A stretch of 64,000 nucleotides of DNA from UBA6120 sp035361955 (GCA_035361955.1 DAOSDC010000007.1:1-64000); one strand, 5' to 3'. Counted from the first letter of the stretch, positions 45,156 to 54,440 are shown. Notes: generated by a model from the sequence alone, not told the origin. Numbers and translations: made by a program.

Positions 45156-45962
45156 ATGGACATCAACGCCTTAAAAAATAAAAAGATATTCTTGTTCGAC
45201 ATGGACGGAACGATTTATAATGACGACCACTTGTTCGATCAGGTGCCCGAAATGCTCGCGTTTTTGAAGGGCATCGGCAAGAAATATTTCTTTTTGACCA
45301 ACAATTCGTCGAAGTCGACGAGTGATTATGTCAAAAAATTGCGCCGTTTAGGAATCGTTGCCCAACGCGAGGACATTATCATCTCAACCCACATTGCCGC
45401 GAGCTACCTAATCCGTCAATACGACCAACGCCCGATTTATGTGGTCGGAACCGATTCCATGGTCAAAGAACTGCAAGACCGAGGCGTCAACGCCGTGACG
45501 AAACTTATCGACGGCATCGTCGCCGTGCTCGTTGGTAACGATAACGAACTAACCTTTCAAAAATTACGTAACGCGTCATTGTTATTGACTCAAGGCATTG
45601 ATTTCATCGCCACGAACGTTGACAAAGCATGTCCAGTTTCGTTTGGCTATGTGCCCGATTGCGGTGCTATCTGCGAGATGCTGACGCATGCCACTGGCAA
45701 GAAACCTTTGTATATGGGCAAACCACATGCCGAAATCGTTAATTACATCAAAGCCAAAACCGGAGTCATATCACGTGACGTAGTCATGATTGGCGACCGG
45801 CTTTACACCGATATGGCGATGGCCATTAAACGGGGGATGACATCAGTGCTCGTATTGTCAGGAGAAGCCACCAATGACACACTTGGCAAATTTCCACACA
45901 AGGTCGATTACGTATTTGATGACATCGCCGCGATGTATCGAGCGATGAAAGGATCAGTATGA
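45156..45962 (+). CDS. HAD-IIA family sugar/polyol phosphatase (NagD-like)
   Basis: This 268-residue phosphatase has motif I FLFDMDGTIY, motif II FFLTNNSSKSTSDY and the type-C2 cap. The C-terminal motif GKPHAEIVNYI and motif IV VVMIGDRLYTDMAMAIKRGM give a complete HAD-IIA catalytic set. Family members act on small phosphates such as glycerol phosphate, 2-phosphoglycolate or nucleotides. It is first in a three-gene operon overlapping the cytidylyltransferase gene by 4 bases, so a role in preparing or recycling a polyol or sugar phosphate is plausible. No strong ribosome site is seen before the ATG. Confidence 0.88.
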   Translation: MDINALKNKKIFLFDMDGTIYNDDHLFDQVPEMLAFLKGIGKKYFFLTNNSSKSTSDYVKKLRRLGIVAQREDIIISTHIAASYLIRQYDQRPIYVVGTDSMVKELQDRGVNAVTKLIDGIVAVLVGNDNELTFQKLRNASLLLTQGIDFIATNVDKACPVSFGYVPDCGAICEMLTHATGKKPLYMGKPHAEIVNYIKAKTGVISRDVVMIGDRLYTDMAMAIKRGMTSVLVLSGEATNDTLGKFPHKVDYVFDDIAAMYRAMKGSV

Positions 45963-46672
45963 ATTATGCGATAATCATCGCTGGTGGCAGCGGCAAACGG
46001 ATGAACTCCGACATTCCTAAGCAGTTTATTCAAATCGGTGAAAAACCGATCATCGTTTATACACTGGAGGCATTTAACCGCCATCCCGACATTGACGGCA
46101 TCCTCGTGGTATGCTTGCCTGATTGGATTGATCGACTCTGGGCTTATGCTAAAAAATACAAGATTGAGAAACTGCGCTGGATCGTACCCGGAGGAGAAAC
46201 GGGGCAGTTAAGTTGTTATCACGGCCTGGCTCATCTTGAAAACAAAATCAAACCCGACGACTTTGTCATTATCCACGATGCGATTCGCCCGCTCGTGCCC
46301 AGCATCATTATCACCGATATGCTACGCGTCGCTTCTGAACATGGTAATGCCTGTTCTTCGCTTCCGGTTCATGAAACGCTTATATTCACCGATAACCAAA
46401 GATTTGGTTCGCAATCGCTTGATCGTTCAATCGTCAGGCGCGTCCAAACACCGCAGGCGTATCGCTTCAGTGACCTATTCAGCGTCCACCAACAAGCGTT
46501 GGCGCAAGGGATTACGAATAGTGTCTACGCCAATACGCTGTTTGTCGATTTTGGTAAAACAATCCATTTTTCGCTTGGATTTGACAACAATATCAAAATA
46601 ACGACATCCGAGGATCTGACTCTTTTTAAAGCCTTGTTGACAATGAAAGAAGAGGATTTGGTCAAAAAATGA
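45959..46672 (+). CDS. CTP-dependent cytidylyltransferase, TarI/IspD family
   Basis: This 237-residue enzyme begins MNYAIIIAGGSGKRMNSDIPKQF, the nucleotide-binding signature of IspD/TarI. IHDAIRPLVP, RRVQTPQAYRFSDLF and IKITTSEDLTLF are further family hallmarks, with Arg, Lys and Asp residues needed for CTP use. IspD makes an isoprenoid precursor, whereas TarI makes CDP-ribitol. The neighbourhood (HAD phosphatase, SDR, LicD, envelope genes) favours a TarI-like role in making a CDP-linked polyol or sugar. It overlaps both neighbours by 4 bases, so the three proteins are coexpressed. Confidence 0.85.
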   Translation: MNYAIIIAGGSGKRMNSDIPKQFIQIGEKPIIVYTLEAFNRHPDIDGILVVCLPDWIDRLWAYAKKYKIEKLRWIVPGGETGQLSCYHGLAHLENKIKPDDFVIIHDAIRPLVPSIIITDMLRVASEHGNACSSLPVHETLIFTDNQRFGSQSLDRSIVRRVQTPQAYRFSDLFSVHQQALAQGITNSVYANTLFVDFGKTIHFSLGFDNNIKITTSEDLTLFKALLTMKEEDLVKK

Positions 46673-47709
46673 GTTTTATCTACACCAAACCATATCTTGA
46701 TGAATTATCCGAATTGCGGACATTATTTGAATGTGATTTTTTACATAACAAAACTTTGGCGCTTTCTGGAGCGACCGGGATGATTGGATCATACTTGATT
46801 GATAGCTTATTGGCCAATCCGGATTTTAAAGGAACAATCATCGCCATCGTCCGCGATAAAGCGCAAGCAAGCGAACGATTTATTCATTTTAAAGGTGACC
46901 AGCGATTGCTATTTGTGGAAGCACGTTTGGATACAACCATCAATATTCAATATAAAATCGACTATTTGGTGCATGCAGCTAGTTTGACTAGTCCCCATGA
47001 TTATCATGATCATCCAATCGACACGATGTTATTAAATATCATCGGCAATAAATTCATGCTTGATTTAGCACTACGTCACTCCGCCCGATATATGTTCGTG
47101 TCTAGCACCGAAGTGTACGGCCAATCCAAAGGCGACCGCATCGATGAAACGTATTCAGGTTATCTTGATCAACTCGATCCCCGCAGTGCCTATAACGAAG
47201 GCAAACGCGCCAGTGAAACGCTATGCGTCGCCTATATGGCCGAACATCAGCTGGAAGTCGTGATTCCACGACTTTCACGCGTGTTTGGACCAACCTTGAA
47301 GGACAGTGACGGCAAAGCTTTATCACAGTTTATCGCTCGCGGAATTCAGCATCAGTCCATTGTGCTGAAAAGTCAGGGCGCACAGCGGTTTTCCTATACT
47401 TATGTCGCCGATGCGGCCAGCGCCATTTTGTTTTTGTTGCACCATGGCCAATCAGGCCACGCCTACAATGTCGCGAGTGAAGAAGATCTATCACTACGGC
47501 AAATTGCCGAAATAGTCGCAAATATATGCAAAACTAACGTTACTTTTGACCTCTCGATTGAAAAAAACATGAGCTACAGCAAAGCCGCTCATGCGCTTCT
47601 ATCGATCGAAAAGATTAAAGACCTAGGCTGGACGCCTCATGTTTCCATTAGTTCTGGTCTAGCGAGAACATGCGCGGTAAGGGCGTTACTACCACGCGCC
47701 GATCGATAA
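46669..47709 (+). CDS. NAD-dependent epimerase/dehydratase (extended SDR)
   Basis: This 346-residue protein has the glycine loop LSGATGMIGSYLIDSLL at about residues 32-48. A catalytic Ser/Thr stretch MFVSSTEVYG is followed by YNEGKRASETL with the YxxxK pair. IPRLSRVFGPTLKDSDG and the NVASEEDLSLRQIAEIV substrate region follow. It resembles nucleotide-sugar dehydratases and epimerases. An N-terminal extension of about 30 residues precedes the Rossmann fold. It is last in the HAD-TarI-SDR operon. Its 3' end overlaps the convergent Wzy-like gene by 62 bases, an unusually long overlap. Confidence 0.85.
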   Translation: MSFIYTKPYLDELSELRTLFECDFLHNKTLALSGATGMIGSYLIDSLLANPDFKGTIIAIVRDKAQASERFIHFKGDQRLLFVEARLDTTINIQYKIDYLVHAASLTSPHDYHDHPIDTMLLNIIGNKFMLDLALRHSARYMFVSSTEVYGQSKGDRIDETYSGYLDQLDPRSAYNEGKRASETLCVAYMAEHQLEVVIPRLSRVFGPTLKDSDGKALSQFIARGIQHQSIVLKSQGAQRFSYTYVADAASAILFLLHHGQSGHAYNVASEEDLSLRQIAEIVANICKTNVTFDLSIEKNMSYSKAAHALLSIEKIKDLGWTPHVSISSGLARTCAVRALLPRADR

Positions 47710-49033
47710 TTTTTTCATCCACTAATAATGGGACGACAATCAGTAAAGTCCCAATCGTGCCCATCGCGTCCGCTTTAAATAAAAACTTGGCCTCGGCAAT
47801 CGATTGCACGAGGATTCCAATCATGATGAATAACGCCGTTGTCGCTAGACGCGGATTATGCTTATGCCGTTTGATGACCAGATAAACAACGACACCGATA
47901 CCGATCAAATAGAAAAGCAGCCCAATTAAACCGCCGGTGGCCACAACTTCAATCCAGCCTTGATGGAAACGGTTAGTCGGAGATGCGCCTCCTTCAACGC
48001 CCATGGCCACTTGAAGCAGTGAGTTGGAAATGGCAAAGCCATGACCGATCCAAATGTGTCGGCCAAAGATTAACTCAAGGCCGTGCCGCCAAATCACGAT
48101 ACGAGACTGGAGGCTTTCGATGCTTTTAGGAATGAAGGTGTCACGCACGGTACGCGCTAACGGAAGCCGTGAATACATCAAACCAATGGTGGCGAAAATC
48201 ACGAATGTGAAGAATAGCACCAAACCTATCGATGAACGGACCGGATATTCTTTGTACTGAGTAACGAAATCATAAACGATAAAAAGCGCTAAGAAGAGGA
48301 AGCCGCCGATATATGAGGTGATTGTAATCGTTAGTAGTAAGGTCACAAAAAAGATAAACATGATAAATAAATGCCAAATCCGATGTTTTAGTGAATCGAG
48401 CACCCCGACGGCGAATAAACCAAGACTCATGTAATAACCAAACACATTGGTATTGCTGAACAACGATATCGTCGGAGTATAGTAATCAATATGACCGGTC
48501 GTGAACAAAATCATATATTGATCCCATTCGGTAATCGCGCTATAGACGACAAAACCGAGCAAGATGAAGATGATGAAATATAGCAACCCCATTAATATCG
48601 CTTTTGATTTGATGATTTTGGGAGCGACTTGGAATAGTAGGTAGGTAACAAGAATCGATGTCAAAGCCACAAAGATGCTTTGGAAGCGTCCATATAAACC
48701 AAGCGTTAAGCCAACGACGGAGGCAACTCCGTCATTATCGATCGCCGTGAAACTAATATTAGTCGGTTGTACAAGTGCGGCGATAATCGGCGTTAGATAG
48801 AAAAGAGCAATTATAAAGAAATACCGATAACTGATTAAGCGTTTGTCCTTGGTGAAAATCCACATGAAGATAAAGATGATAAACAAAAGGAATGAGCCAC
48901 CGGCGAAGTAGTATTTACCGAGCGTCAACTGTAAATGCGGTTCCGTAATGACAATCGATTCGTTCAGGGCGACGATCGCCGAAATAAACAGTGTCAATCC
49001 GACTAAATTTAAAAGCGATTTGGATTTGCTCAT
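47648..49033 (-). CDS. O-antigen ligase/polymerase-like membrane protein (Wzy/WaaL family)
   Basis: This 461-residue protein has about 11 to 12 membrane helices and a large extracellular loop (about 285-365) with LQSRIVIWRHGLELIFGRHIWIGHGFAIS and RFHQGWIEVVATGGLIGLL. These match the Wzy_C/O-antigen-ligase domain, including the conserved Arg, Gly-His and H..W pattern. It would polymerise or ligate lipid-linked glycan units outside the membrane. No flippase gene is in view. The gene runs against the polysaccharide operon and its end overlaps the SDR gene by 62 bases. Confidence 0.83.
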   Translation of the reverse strand: MSKSKSLLNLVGLTLFISAIVALNESIVITEPHLQLTLGKYYFAGGSFLLFIIFIFMWIFTKDKRLISYRYFFIIALFYLTPIIAALVQPTNISFTAIDNDGVASVVGLTLGLYGRFQSIFVALTSILVTYLLFQVAPKIIKSKAILMGLLYFIIFILLGFVVYSAITEWDQYMILFTTGHIDYYTPTISLFSNTNVFGYYMSLGLFAVGVLDSLKHRIWHLFIMFIFFVTLLLTITITSYIGGFLFLALFIVYDFVTQYKEYPVRSSIGLVLFFTFVIFATIGLMYSRLPLARTVRDTFIPKSIESLQSRIVIWRHGLELIFGRHIWIGHGFAISNSLLQVAMGVEGGASPTNRFHQGWIEVVATGGLIGLLFYLIGIGVVVYLVIKRHKHNPRLATTALFIMIGILVQSIAEAKFLFKADAMGTIGTLLIVVPLLVDEKIIDRRVVVTPLPRMFSLDQN

Positions 49034-49175
49034 GTTTTTTATTCTATTTTCAAATTATAACATAGTAAAAACTAACATTTCTTAATTGTAATGCCTAGGT
49101 TTTGTTTTTTCACTTATAGCGCACAACCAATAAAGTAATTATAATAACTAAGAAAGATAATCAGGAGATTGCACC

Positions 49176-50201
49176 ATGGCCGTACTAGTGACCGGAGGAG
49201 CGGGATACATCGGTTCGCACACCGTTGTGGCACTGCTCGAAAAAGATTATGATGTCGTTATCGTCGATAACCTATCAAACAGTAAACCTACAGCGCTAGA
49301 CCGCATTTACGAAATCACGGGCAAGCGGCCGCGTTTTTATGAAGTCGATTGTACCGATTATGCGGCATTTGAAGATGTGTTCAAACAGGAAAAAATCGAT
49401 CAAGTTATCCATTTTGCTGGATTAAAGGCCGTCGGAGAATCAGTCGAAAAACCTTTAAAGTATTACCAAAACAATATTGATAGCACGCTCGTGCTCCTCG
49501 AATTAATGAAAAAATACGAGGTTCATAACATCGTGTTCTCTAGTAGCGCGACCGTCTATGGCAATCCCAAACGCGTGCCGTTATATGAAACCGATGAAGT
49601 TGGTCAAACGACCAATCCCTATGGCACGACCAAGTATTTCATCGAACGCATTCTAATGGATTTTCAACATGTCAATCCACTTTATAACATCGTCATCTTA
49701 CGCTACTTCAATCCAATTGGAGCGCATCCAAGCGGTCTGATTGGCGAAGATCCTGAAGGCATTCCCAACAATTTGATGCCTTACATCACCCAAGTGGCGA
49801 TTGGAAAATTGATTAATCTTGGCGTATTCGGAAACGATTACGATACGGTTGACGGCACTGGCGTGCGTGATTATTTGCATGTCGTCGATTTGGCAATGGG
49901 TCATTTAGCCGCGCTTGAGTTAATCGCCAAGAAAATGGGTGGCGTGTTCGTTTATAACCTCGGCACCGGGCGCGGCACAAGCGTGCTTGAAATGATCACA
50001 TCATTTGAAGAAGCCAGCGGTATTAAAATTCCATATGTCATTACCAAACGCCGACCAGGCGATATCGCCAGTTGTTACGCTAATTGCGACAAAGCGGCGC
50101 ATGAACTCAAGTGGCGCGCCAAGCTTTCGATCGTCGATGCCTGCCGTGATGCTTGGAATTGGCAAAAGAAAAATCCACACGGATATGGTAGCGAGGTCTA
50201 A
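49176..50201 (+). CDS. galE: UDP-glucose 4-epimerase
   Basis: This 341-residue enzyme interconverts UDP-glucose and UDP-galactose. It has the NAD loop VTGGAGYIGSHTVVALLEKDYDVVIVDNLSNS, IHFAGLKAVGESVEKPLKYY, FSSSATVYG, the catalytic YGTTK, RYFNPIGAHPSGLIGEDP and DGTGVRDYLHVVDLA. All are standard GalE signatures and the length is typical. It links galactose released by the GH36 and GH2 enzymes to nucleotide sugars. A TATAAT at 49140-49145 and CAGGAG at 49162-49167 precede the ATG. It shares one base with ugd. Confidence 0.96.
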   Translation: MAVLVTGGAGYIGSHTVVALLEKDYDVVIVDNLSNSKPTALDRIYEITGKRPRFYEVDCTDYAAFEDVFKQEKIDQVIHFAGLKAVGESVEKPLKYYQNNIDSTLVLLELMKKYEVHNIVFSSSATVYGNPKRVPLYETDEVGQTTNPYGTTKYFIERILMDFQHVNPLYNIVILRYFNPIGAHPSGLIGEDPEGIPNNLMPYITQVAIGKLINLGVFGNDYDTVDGTGVRDYLHVVDLAMGHLAALELIAKKMGGVFVYNLGTGRGTSVLEMITSFEEASGIKIPYVITKRRPGDIASCYANCDKAAHELKWRAKLSIVDACRDAWNWQKKNPHGYGSEV

Positions 50202-51370
50202 TGTTGAAGATTGTCGTCGTCGGTCTGGGCTACGTCGGATTGGCCAACGCCATCTTTTTATCACGCCATCACGAAGTGATTGGTTACGACACCGATCAAG
50301 CCAAACTTAACAAGATTGCGCAAGGCATATGTCCAATCGAAGATCAATCGATTAGGGAACATTTCGCAAATTCCAAGGTCAACGTCAAAATCGTCACTGA
50401 CCCTTACGAAGCATATCGACATGCCGATGTCGTGATTATCGCCACGCCGACTGATTATGATGAAGCATCAAACCGTTTAGATACGTCGATAGTCGTTAAA
50501 ACGGTTGCACGCGTGCTCGAACTAAATCGTCAATGCGTTATTATCATCCGGTCAACGCTTCCAATTGGAACAATCGATAAATTAACGCTCGCATTCGATT
50601 ATGAAAACATTATGTTCGTGCCGGAGTTTCTCAGAGAAGGTCTAGCGCTGTCCGACACTAATAACCCGACGCGTCTTGTCATTGGATCTAATAGTGTAAA
50701 AAAAGAACTAGCCGCGGATTTATTATCCGCTAACTTGAAAACACCGGTTCCAATCATATACACCACCCCAACCGAAGCCGAAGCCATCAAATTATTATCA
50801 AATGCCTATTTGGCACTACGCATCGCTTTTTTCAACGAACTTGATAATTTGGCGATTGAAAAGCATCTTGACGCCAAGACGATGATTACAGCGCTGGGAC
50901 ATGATCCCCGTATCGGTAACACCTACAACAACCCTTCATTTGGTTTTTCCGGTTATTGCTTGCCTAAAGACACGAAACAACTAGTCGCGGATTTCGACAC
51001 GATTCCCCACAGCATTGTCGAAGCAATTGGCAAAAGTAACGAACAACGTATCGATTTCATTGTCAGTGACATTTTGTCACTGAATCCTAAAACAATTGGA
51101 ATCTATCGCTTAACGATGAAACAAGCATCGAGTAATTTGCGGCACGCGGTCATTCACGAAGTAATCAGGAAACTACGCGAACATCGAATTGATATATTGA
51201 TATACGAACCGTTATTGAAAAATTCAGGCTCCTATGAAGGATGCATGGTCGGAACCATTGATGAGTTGATTGACAAATCCGATGTCATCGTCGCGAATCG
51301 ATCCGATGAATTGATTGCGAAAGCCGGGCCAAAGTTATATACCCGCGATGCCTTTCACACCGATAAATGA
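50201..51370 (+). CDS. ugd: UDP-glucose 6-dehydrogenase
   Basis: This 389-residue enzyme, of the HasB/Ugd type, oxidises UDP-glucose to UDP-glucuronate. It has VVVGLGYVGLANAIFLS, VIIATPTDYDEASNRLDTS, IIRSTLPIGT, FVPEFLREG, the long helix EAEAIKLLSNAYLALRIAFFNELD and the catalytic cysteine in FGFSGYCLPKDTKQL. It starts within the galE stop (TAATG), so UDP-galactose and UDP-glucuronate supply are coupled. It is followed after one base by the Big2-VanZ gene. It indicates that the envelope polymer contains uronic acid. Confidence 0.93.
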   Translation: MLKIVVVGLGYVGLANAIFLSRHHEVIGYDTDQAKLNKIAQGICPIEDQSIREHFANSKVNVKIVTDPYEAYRHADVVIIATPTDYDEASNRLDTSIVVKTVARVLELNRQCVIIIRSTLPIGTIDKLTLAFDYENIMFVPEFLREGLALSDTNNPTRLVIGSNSVKKELAADLLSANLKTPVPIIYTTPTEAEAIKLLSNAYLALRIAFFNELDNLAIEKHLDAKTMITALGHDPRIGNTYNNPSFGFSGYCLPKDTKQLVADFDTIPHSIVEAIGKSNEQRIDFIVSDILSLNPKTIGIYRLTMKQASSNLRHAVIHEVIRKLREHRIDILIYEPLLKNSGSYEGCMVGTIDELIDKSDVIVANRSDELIAKAGPKLYTRDAFHTDK

Positions 51371-51371
51371 T

Positions 51372-52943
51372 ATGAAAAAGTTTATTCATCATTTAAAAAC
51401 AAAAATAAAATATTATGTTTTAACGCTTTTCGTCGGTTTAAATTTCTTCATCGGCGAACAAGCGCTTTTATCATCGGAAGACTCGGCTGACGTCAGCAAC
51501 ACGTTCGCCAGTTTCTTCTCGGCCTTATTCCAAGCGATAGGCCCAGTCAAAGCCGATATCGTTGAACCGGAATCAATTACCATCAGCGGACCAGATTTAG
51601 TCATCATCGGGCAAAGCCGGCGTTTGACCCCGACGATCCTTCCAAGCGAAGCGACCGATAAAAGCGTCTATTGGACGACCGATAACGACGAAGTGCTCGA
51701 AGTTACCACTGGTGGCATCGTCGTCGCCAAAACAATTGGCGCAGCCACGATTAGGGCGACTACTGCAATCGCAAGCGTTTATGTCGAAACTTATATTCAA
51801 GTGATGGATTTCCCCGCGGTCAGTTCGTTTGAAATCGAGACGGAAACGACCCAAATATATGTTGGTACGACGACAAAACTCAATCTCGTTGATGTGCTAC
51901 CAGAACTTGCAAGAATGGACACCGTATCATGGGAGTCATTAAATGACACAATAGCTAGCGTTAACGAATACGGGGTTGTCAAAGGACTTGACGTTGGTAC
52001 GGCGTCTATCAAAGCTTCAGCGGGAACTTTTGAACGGACGATCGACATTTCGGTCAGTAACAGTCCGACGCCGGTGATTGTCCCGACCACGCTAGAAATA
52101 TTTGGTGACACCGATGGGTTCATTTACCGATACACACAACTTACTGCCAATTTTGGTGCGGTGGTTCCCACTGATACCGGCGTTACTTGGCTATCAAGCG
52201 ACATCAATATTGCTCGTGTCGATGATACGGGAAAAGTTTATGGGTATAAATTCGAAGGCGAAGTAACGATTACGGCGATTAGTCACGCCGATGATACTCT
52301 GCGTGATACATTGGTAATGAATTTTGTGAAAGTATATCCAACCAACGTGACACTTCGGGCCGCGAAAACCGAAATCGTCGCCGGACACTCATTGAATATT
52401 AATTTTGATTTTGATCCAATTGACACTTACGACCGGCAACTCGTTTGGTCGAGTAGCGATGAGGATGTCGCCACAATCTCGAGCCGTGGGGAATTTGGTC
52501 TTTTAACGGCGAAGAAAATGGGAGAAGTGACCATTAGCGCGCATTCGACCATGGATGAAAATGTCAGCGCCAGCATCCAAATTACCATTTTAAAAGCCTC
52601 GACGCTTAATCAAGAGCAAGAACAGACGCTTTACCAATTCATCCGAAAAGGCGTCGGACATTTTTCACTATTTTTTGTCGATGGGATACTTGGATATTTG
52701 ACGCTTTACTATTTCTTAAAAGGCCAACGCCGTCACGGTAAATATTTGTTGATTACTTTAGGGATGGGGCTTATATTGGCGGTCGCACTGGAAAGCCTTC
52801 AATTTCTCGCCCCAGGACGTAGCCCGTTATTAAGCGATGCCATCATTAACTTCTTAGGTTATTTATTCGCCAGTTTGATGTTGTTCACGATATTTATCGT
52901 GCGCATTTGGCGCAAAAACCGCGCCGTCATCAAGCCCGATTAA
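51372..52943 (+). CDS. Big2-repeat extracellular protein fused to a VanZ-like membrane domain
   Basis: This 523-residue protein has an N-terminal membrane helix (about 13-30). Four consecutive bacterial Ig-like (Big2) domains follow, at about 65-150, 152-232, 238-322 and 325-410, each with the VxWxSSDxxxAxVxxxGxVxG pattern (for example TVSWESLNDTIASV and LVWSSSDEDVATIS). A C-terminal VanZ-like domain is at about 415-512 (RKGVGHFSLFFVDGILGYL, ALESLQFLAPGRSPLLSDAI, INFLGYLFASL), with the conserved His, E..Q, PGR, D and N-G residues. VanZ proteins are linked to lipid-carrier and glycopeptide phenotypes. The fusion suggests a membrane enzyme tethered to a stalk. ATG 51372 follows the ugd stop by one base. 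Confidence 0.82.
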   Translation: MKKFIHHLKTKIKYYVLTLFVGLNFFIGEQALLSSEDSADVSNTFASFFSALFQAIGPVKADIVEPESITISGPDLVIIGQSRRLTPTILPSEATDKSVYWTTDNDEVLEVTTGGIVVAKTIGAATIRATTAIASVYVETYIQVMDFPAVSSFEIETETTQIYVGTTTKLNLVDVLPELARMDTVSWESLNDTIASVNEYGVVKGLDVGTASIKASAGTFERTIDISVSNSPTPVIVPTTLEIFGDTDGFIYRYTQLTANFGAVVPTDTGVTWLSSDINIARVDDTGKVYGYKFEGEVTITAISHADDTLRDTLVMNFVKVYPTNVTLRAAKTEIVAGHSLNINFDFDPIDTYDRQLVWSSSDEDVATISSRGEFGLLTAKKMGEVTISAHSTMDENVSASIQITILKASTLNQEQEQTLYQFIRKGVGHFSLFFVDGILGYLTLYYFLKGQRRHGKYLLITLGMGLILAVALESLQFLAPGRSPLLSDAIINFLGYLFASLMLFTIFIVRIWRKNRAVIKPD

Positions 52944-53677
52944 TTGTGAAAACGATTTAAAAACTGTTTCGTTCGTGACTGCTGTGGATTCATCAATACT
53001 TGCTTGCCAGAGCCGATTTCGACGATTTTTCCTTCATCGACGAAAGCAACGCGGTCAGCGACGTCTTTAGCAAACGACATTTCATGGGTTACGATGACCA
53101 TCGTCAGTCCCGATTTGGTCAGCTTCTTCATCACTTCAAGCACTTCTTCGACAAGTTCGGGATCAAGCGCACTCGTTGGTTCATCAAATAGCAGGATGCG
53201 TGGTTGCATCGATAAAGCACGGGCAATGGCCACGCGCTGTTTTTGGCCACCAGATAGCGTATTTACGCTGGCATTGGCAAAGTCGGCCATGCCAACCTTA
53301 TCAAGGTTTGTAATAGCAAGGGCATAAGCATCCTTACGATTCAATCTTTTAATGATTATCGGACCTAGCATGCAGTTTTCAATTACTGATTTATTGGCGA
53401 ACAAGTTAAACGATTGAAACACCATGCCGATGTCTTGACGGATATGATTGAGGGCCATAATCTCGTTGACGATATTTTGATTTTGGTAATGAATCGCTCC
53501 TGAGGTCGGCGCTTCCAGTAAATTCATCATTCTCAAAAGCGTCGATTTTCCTGAGCCCGAACGACCGATGATGCACAACACCTCGCCTTCGTAAACATCA
53601 AGACTGACATCATCAACGACCAAATGTTCATCGAATTTCTTAGAGATATGCTCAAGTTTTAGTATTACGTTATTCAT
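52940..53677 (-). CDS. Amino-acid ABC transporter ATPase (probable lysine importer)
   Basis: This 245-residue GlnQ-type ATPase has Walker A IGRSGSGKSTLLRMMNLLE, Q-loop GMVFQSFNLFANKSV, signature LSGGQKQR, Walker B ILLFDEPTSALDPELVEEVL and switch VTHEMSFAKDV. All are standard for polar amino-acid importers. It is last in the operon, overlapping the permease gene by 8 bases. A lysine riboswitch controls the operon, which points to lysine as substrate. The 3' end overlaps the convergent Big2-VanZ gene by 4 bases. Confidence 0.93.
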   Translation of the reverse strand: MNNVILKLEHISKKFDEHLVVDDVSLDVYEGEVLCIIGRSGSGKSTLLRMMNLLEAPTSGAIHYQNQNIVNEIMALNHIRQDIGMVFQSFNLFANKSVIENCMLGPIIIKRLNRKDAYALAITNLDKVGMADFANASVNTLSGGQKQRVAIARALSMQPRILLFDEPTSALDPELVEEVLEVMKKLTKSGLTMVIVTHEMSFAKDVADRVAFVDEGKIVEIGSGKQVLMNPQQSRTKQFLNRFHN

Positions 53678-54437
53678 CGCTGATTTCCCCCATGACTTCT
53701 GGGACCGTTTGGCTACTGGGCGGTGAATAGCGGACTCTTAAACCAATGCCTTTCTCAAGGCGGCGTAAGAGCGCGGACATCGACAATGTTAAGACTAAAT
53801 AAATCACCGAGATGATAAAGTAGACTTCGAATGGCCGAAAATTGTTAGTAATGATAAATTTTGATGAAAAGAACAAGTCGCTAACAGCGATGACGCTGAG
53901 CACCGAGGTGTCTTTGATGTTGACGATGAGTTCATTGCCAAATGCGGGAATCGCGTGTTTTAAAGCTTGAGGAAACACGATATGCCTTAACGTTTGCCAA
54001 TACGTCAATCCGATAGCGAGACCAGCCTCTGTTTGACCCTTGTCAATCGAGGTGACGCCACCTCGAATGATTTCCGCCATGTAAGCGGCGGTGTTTAACG
54101 ATACGACGACAATGCCGGCGACAAACGCGCTCCAGTACCCAAATAGCGCCAACACGCCATAATAAATGACCGTCGCTTGAACGATCATCGGTGTGCCTCG
54201 AAACACTTGGACATAGATTTTGGATATAACGGCGCCAAGCTTTGTTATGATGCGCACAATGCGATTTCGAGGTTTAGATGAGGGCAATAGACGCAGTGTT
54301 GCTAAAAACAATCCGATTACAAACCCAAACATCGTCCCGAGCATCGAGATGGTAATCGTAACCATTACGCCTGATAGAAAAATCGGATAATGACGTTTCA
54401 GTAAATAAAAAACGCCGGGAAAGAAACCACTTGGCAT
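53670..54437 (-). CDS. Amino-acid ABC transporter permease (probable lysine importer)
   Basis: This 255-residue permease has about five membrane segments and the HisM/GlnP-family features FRGTPMIVQATVIYYG, NTAAYMAEIIRGGVTSIDKGQTEAGLAIGLT and the EAA-type loop LRHIVFPQALKHAIPAFGNE, then LIVNIKDTSVLSVIAVSDLF. The gap to the binding-protein gene upstream is 3 bases, and it overlaps the ATPase gene by 8 bases. The lysine assignment rests on the upstream riboswitch, since this protein family also carries other amino acids. Confidence 0.92.
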   Translation of the reverse strand: MPSGFFPGVFYLLKRHYPIFLSGVMVTITISMLGTMFGFVIGLFLATLRLLPSSKPRNRIVRIITKLGAVISKIYVQVFRGTPMIVQATVIYYGVLALFGYWSAFVAGIVVVSLNTAAYMAEIIRGGVTSIDKGQTEAGLAIGLTYWQTLRHIVFPQALKHAIPAFGNELIVNIKDTSVLSVIAVSDLFFSSKFIITNNFRPFEVYFIISVIYLVLTLSMSALLRRLEKGIGLRVRYSPPSSQTVPEVMGEISDE

Positions 54438-54440
54438 CGG

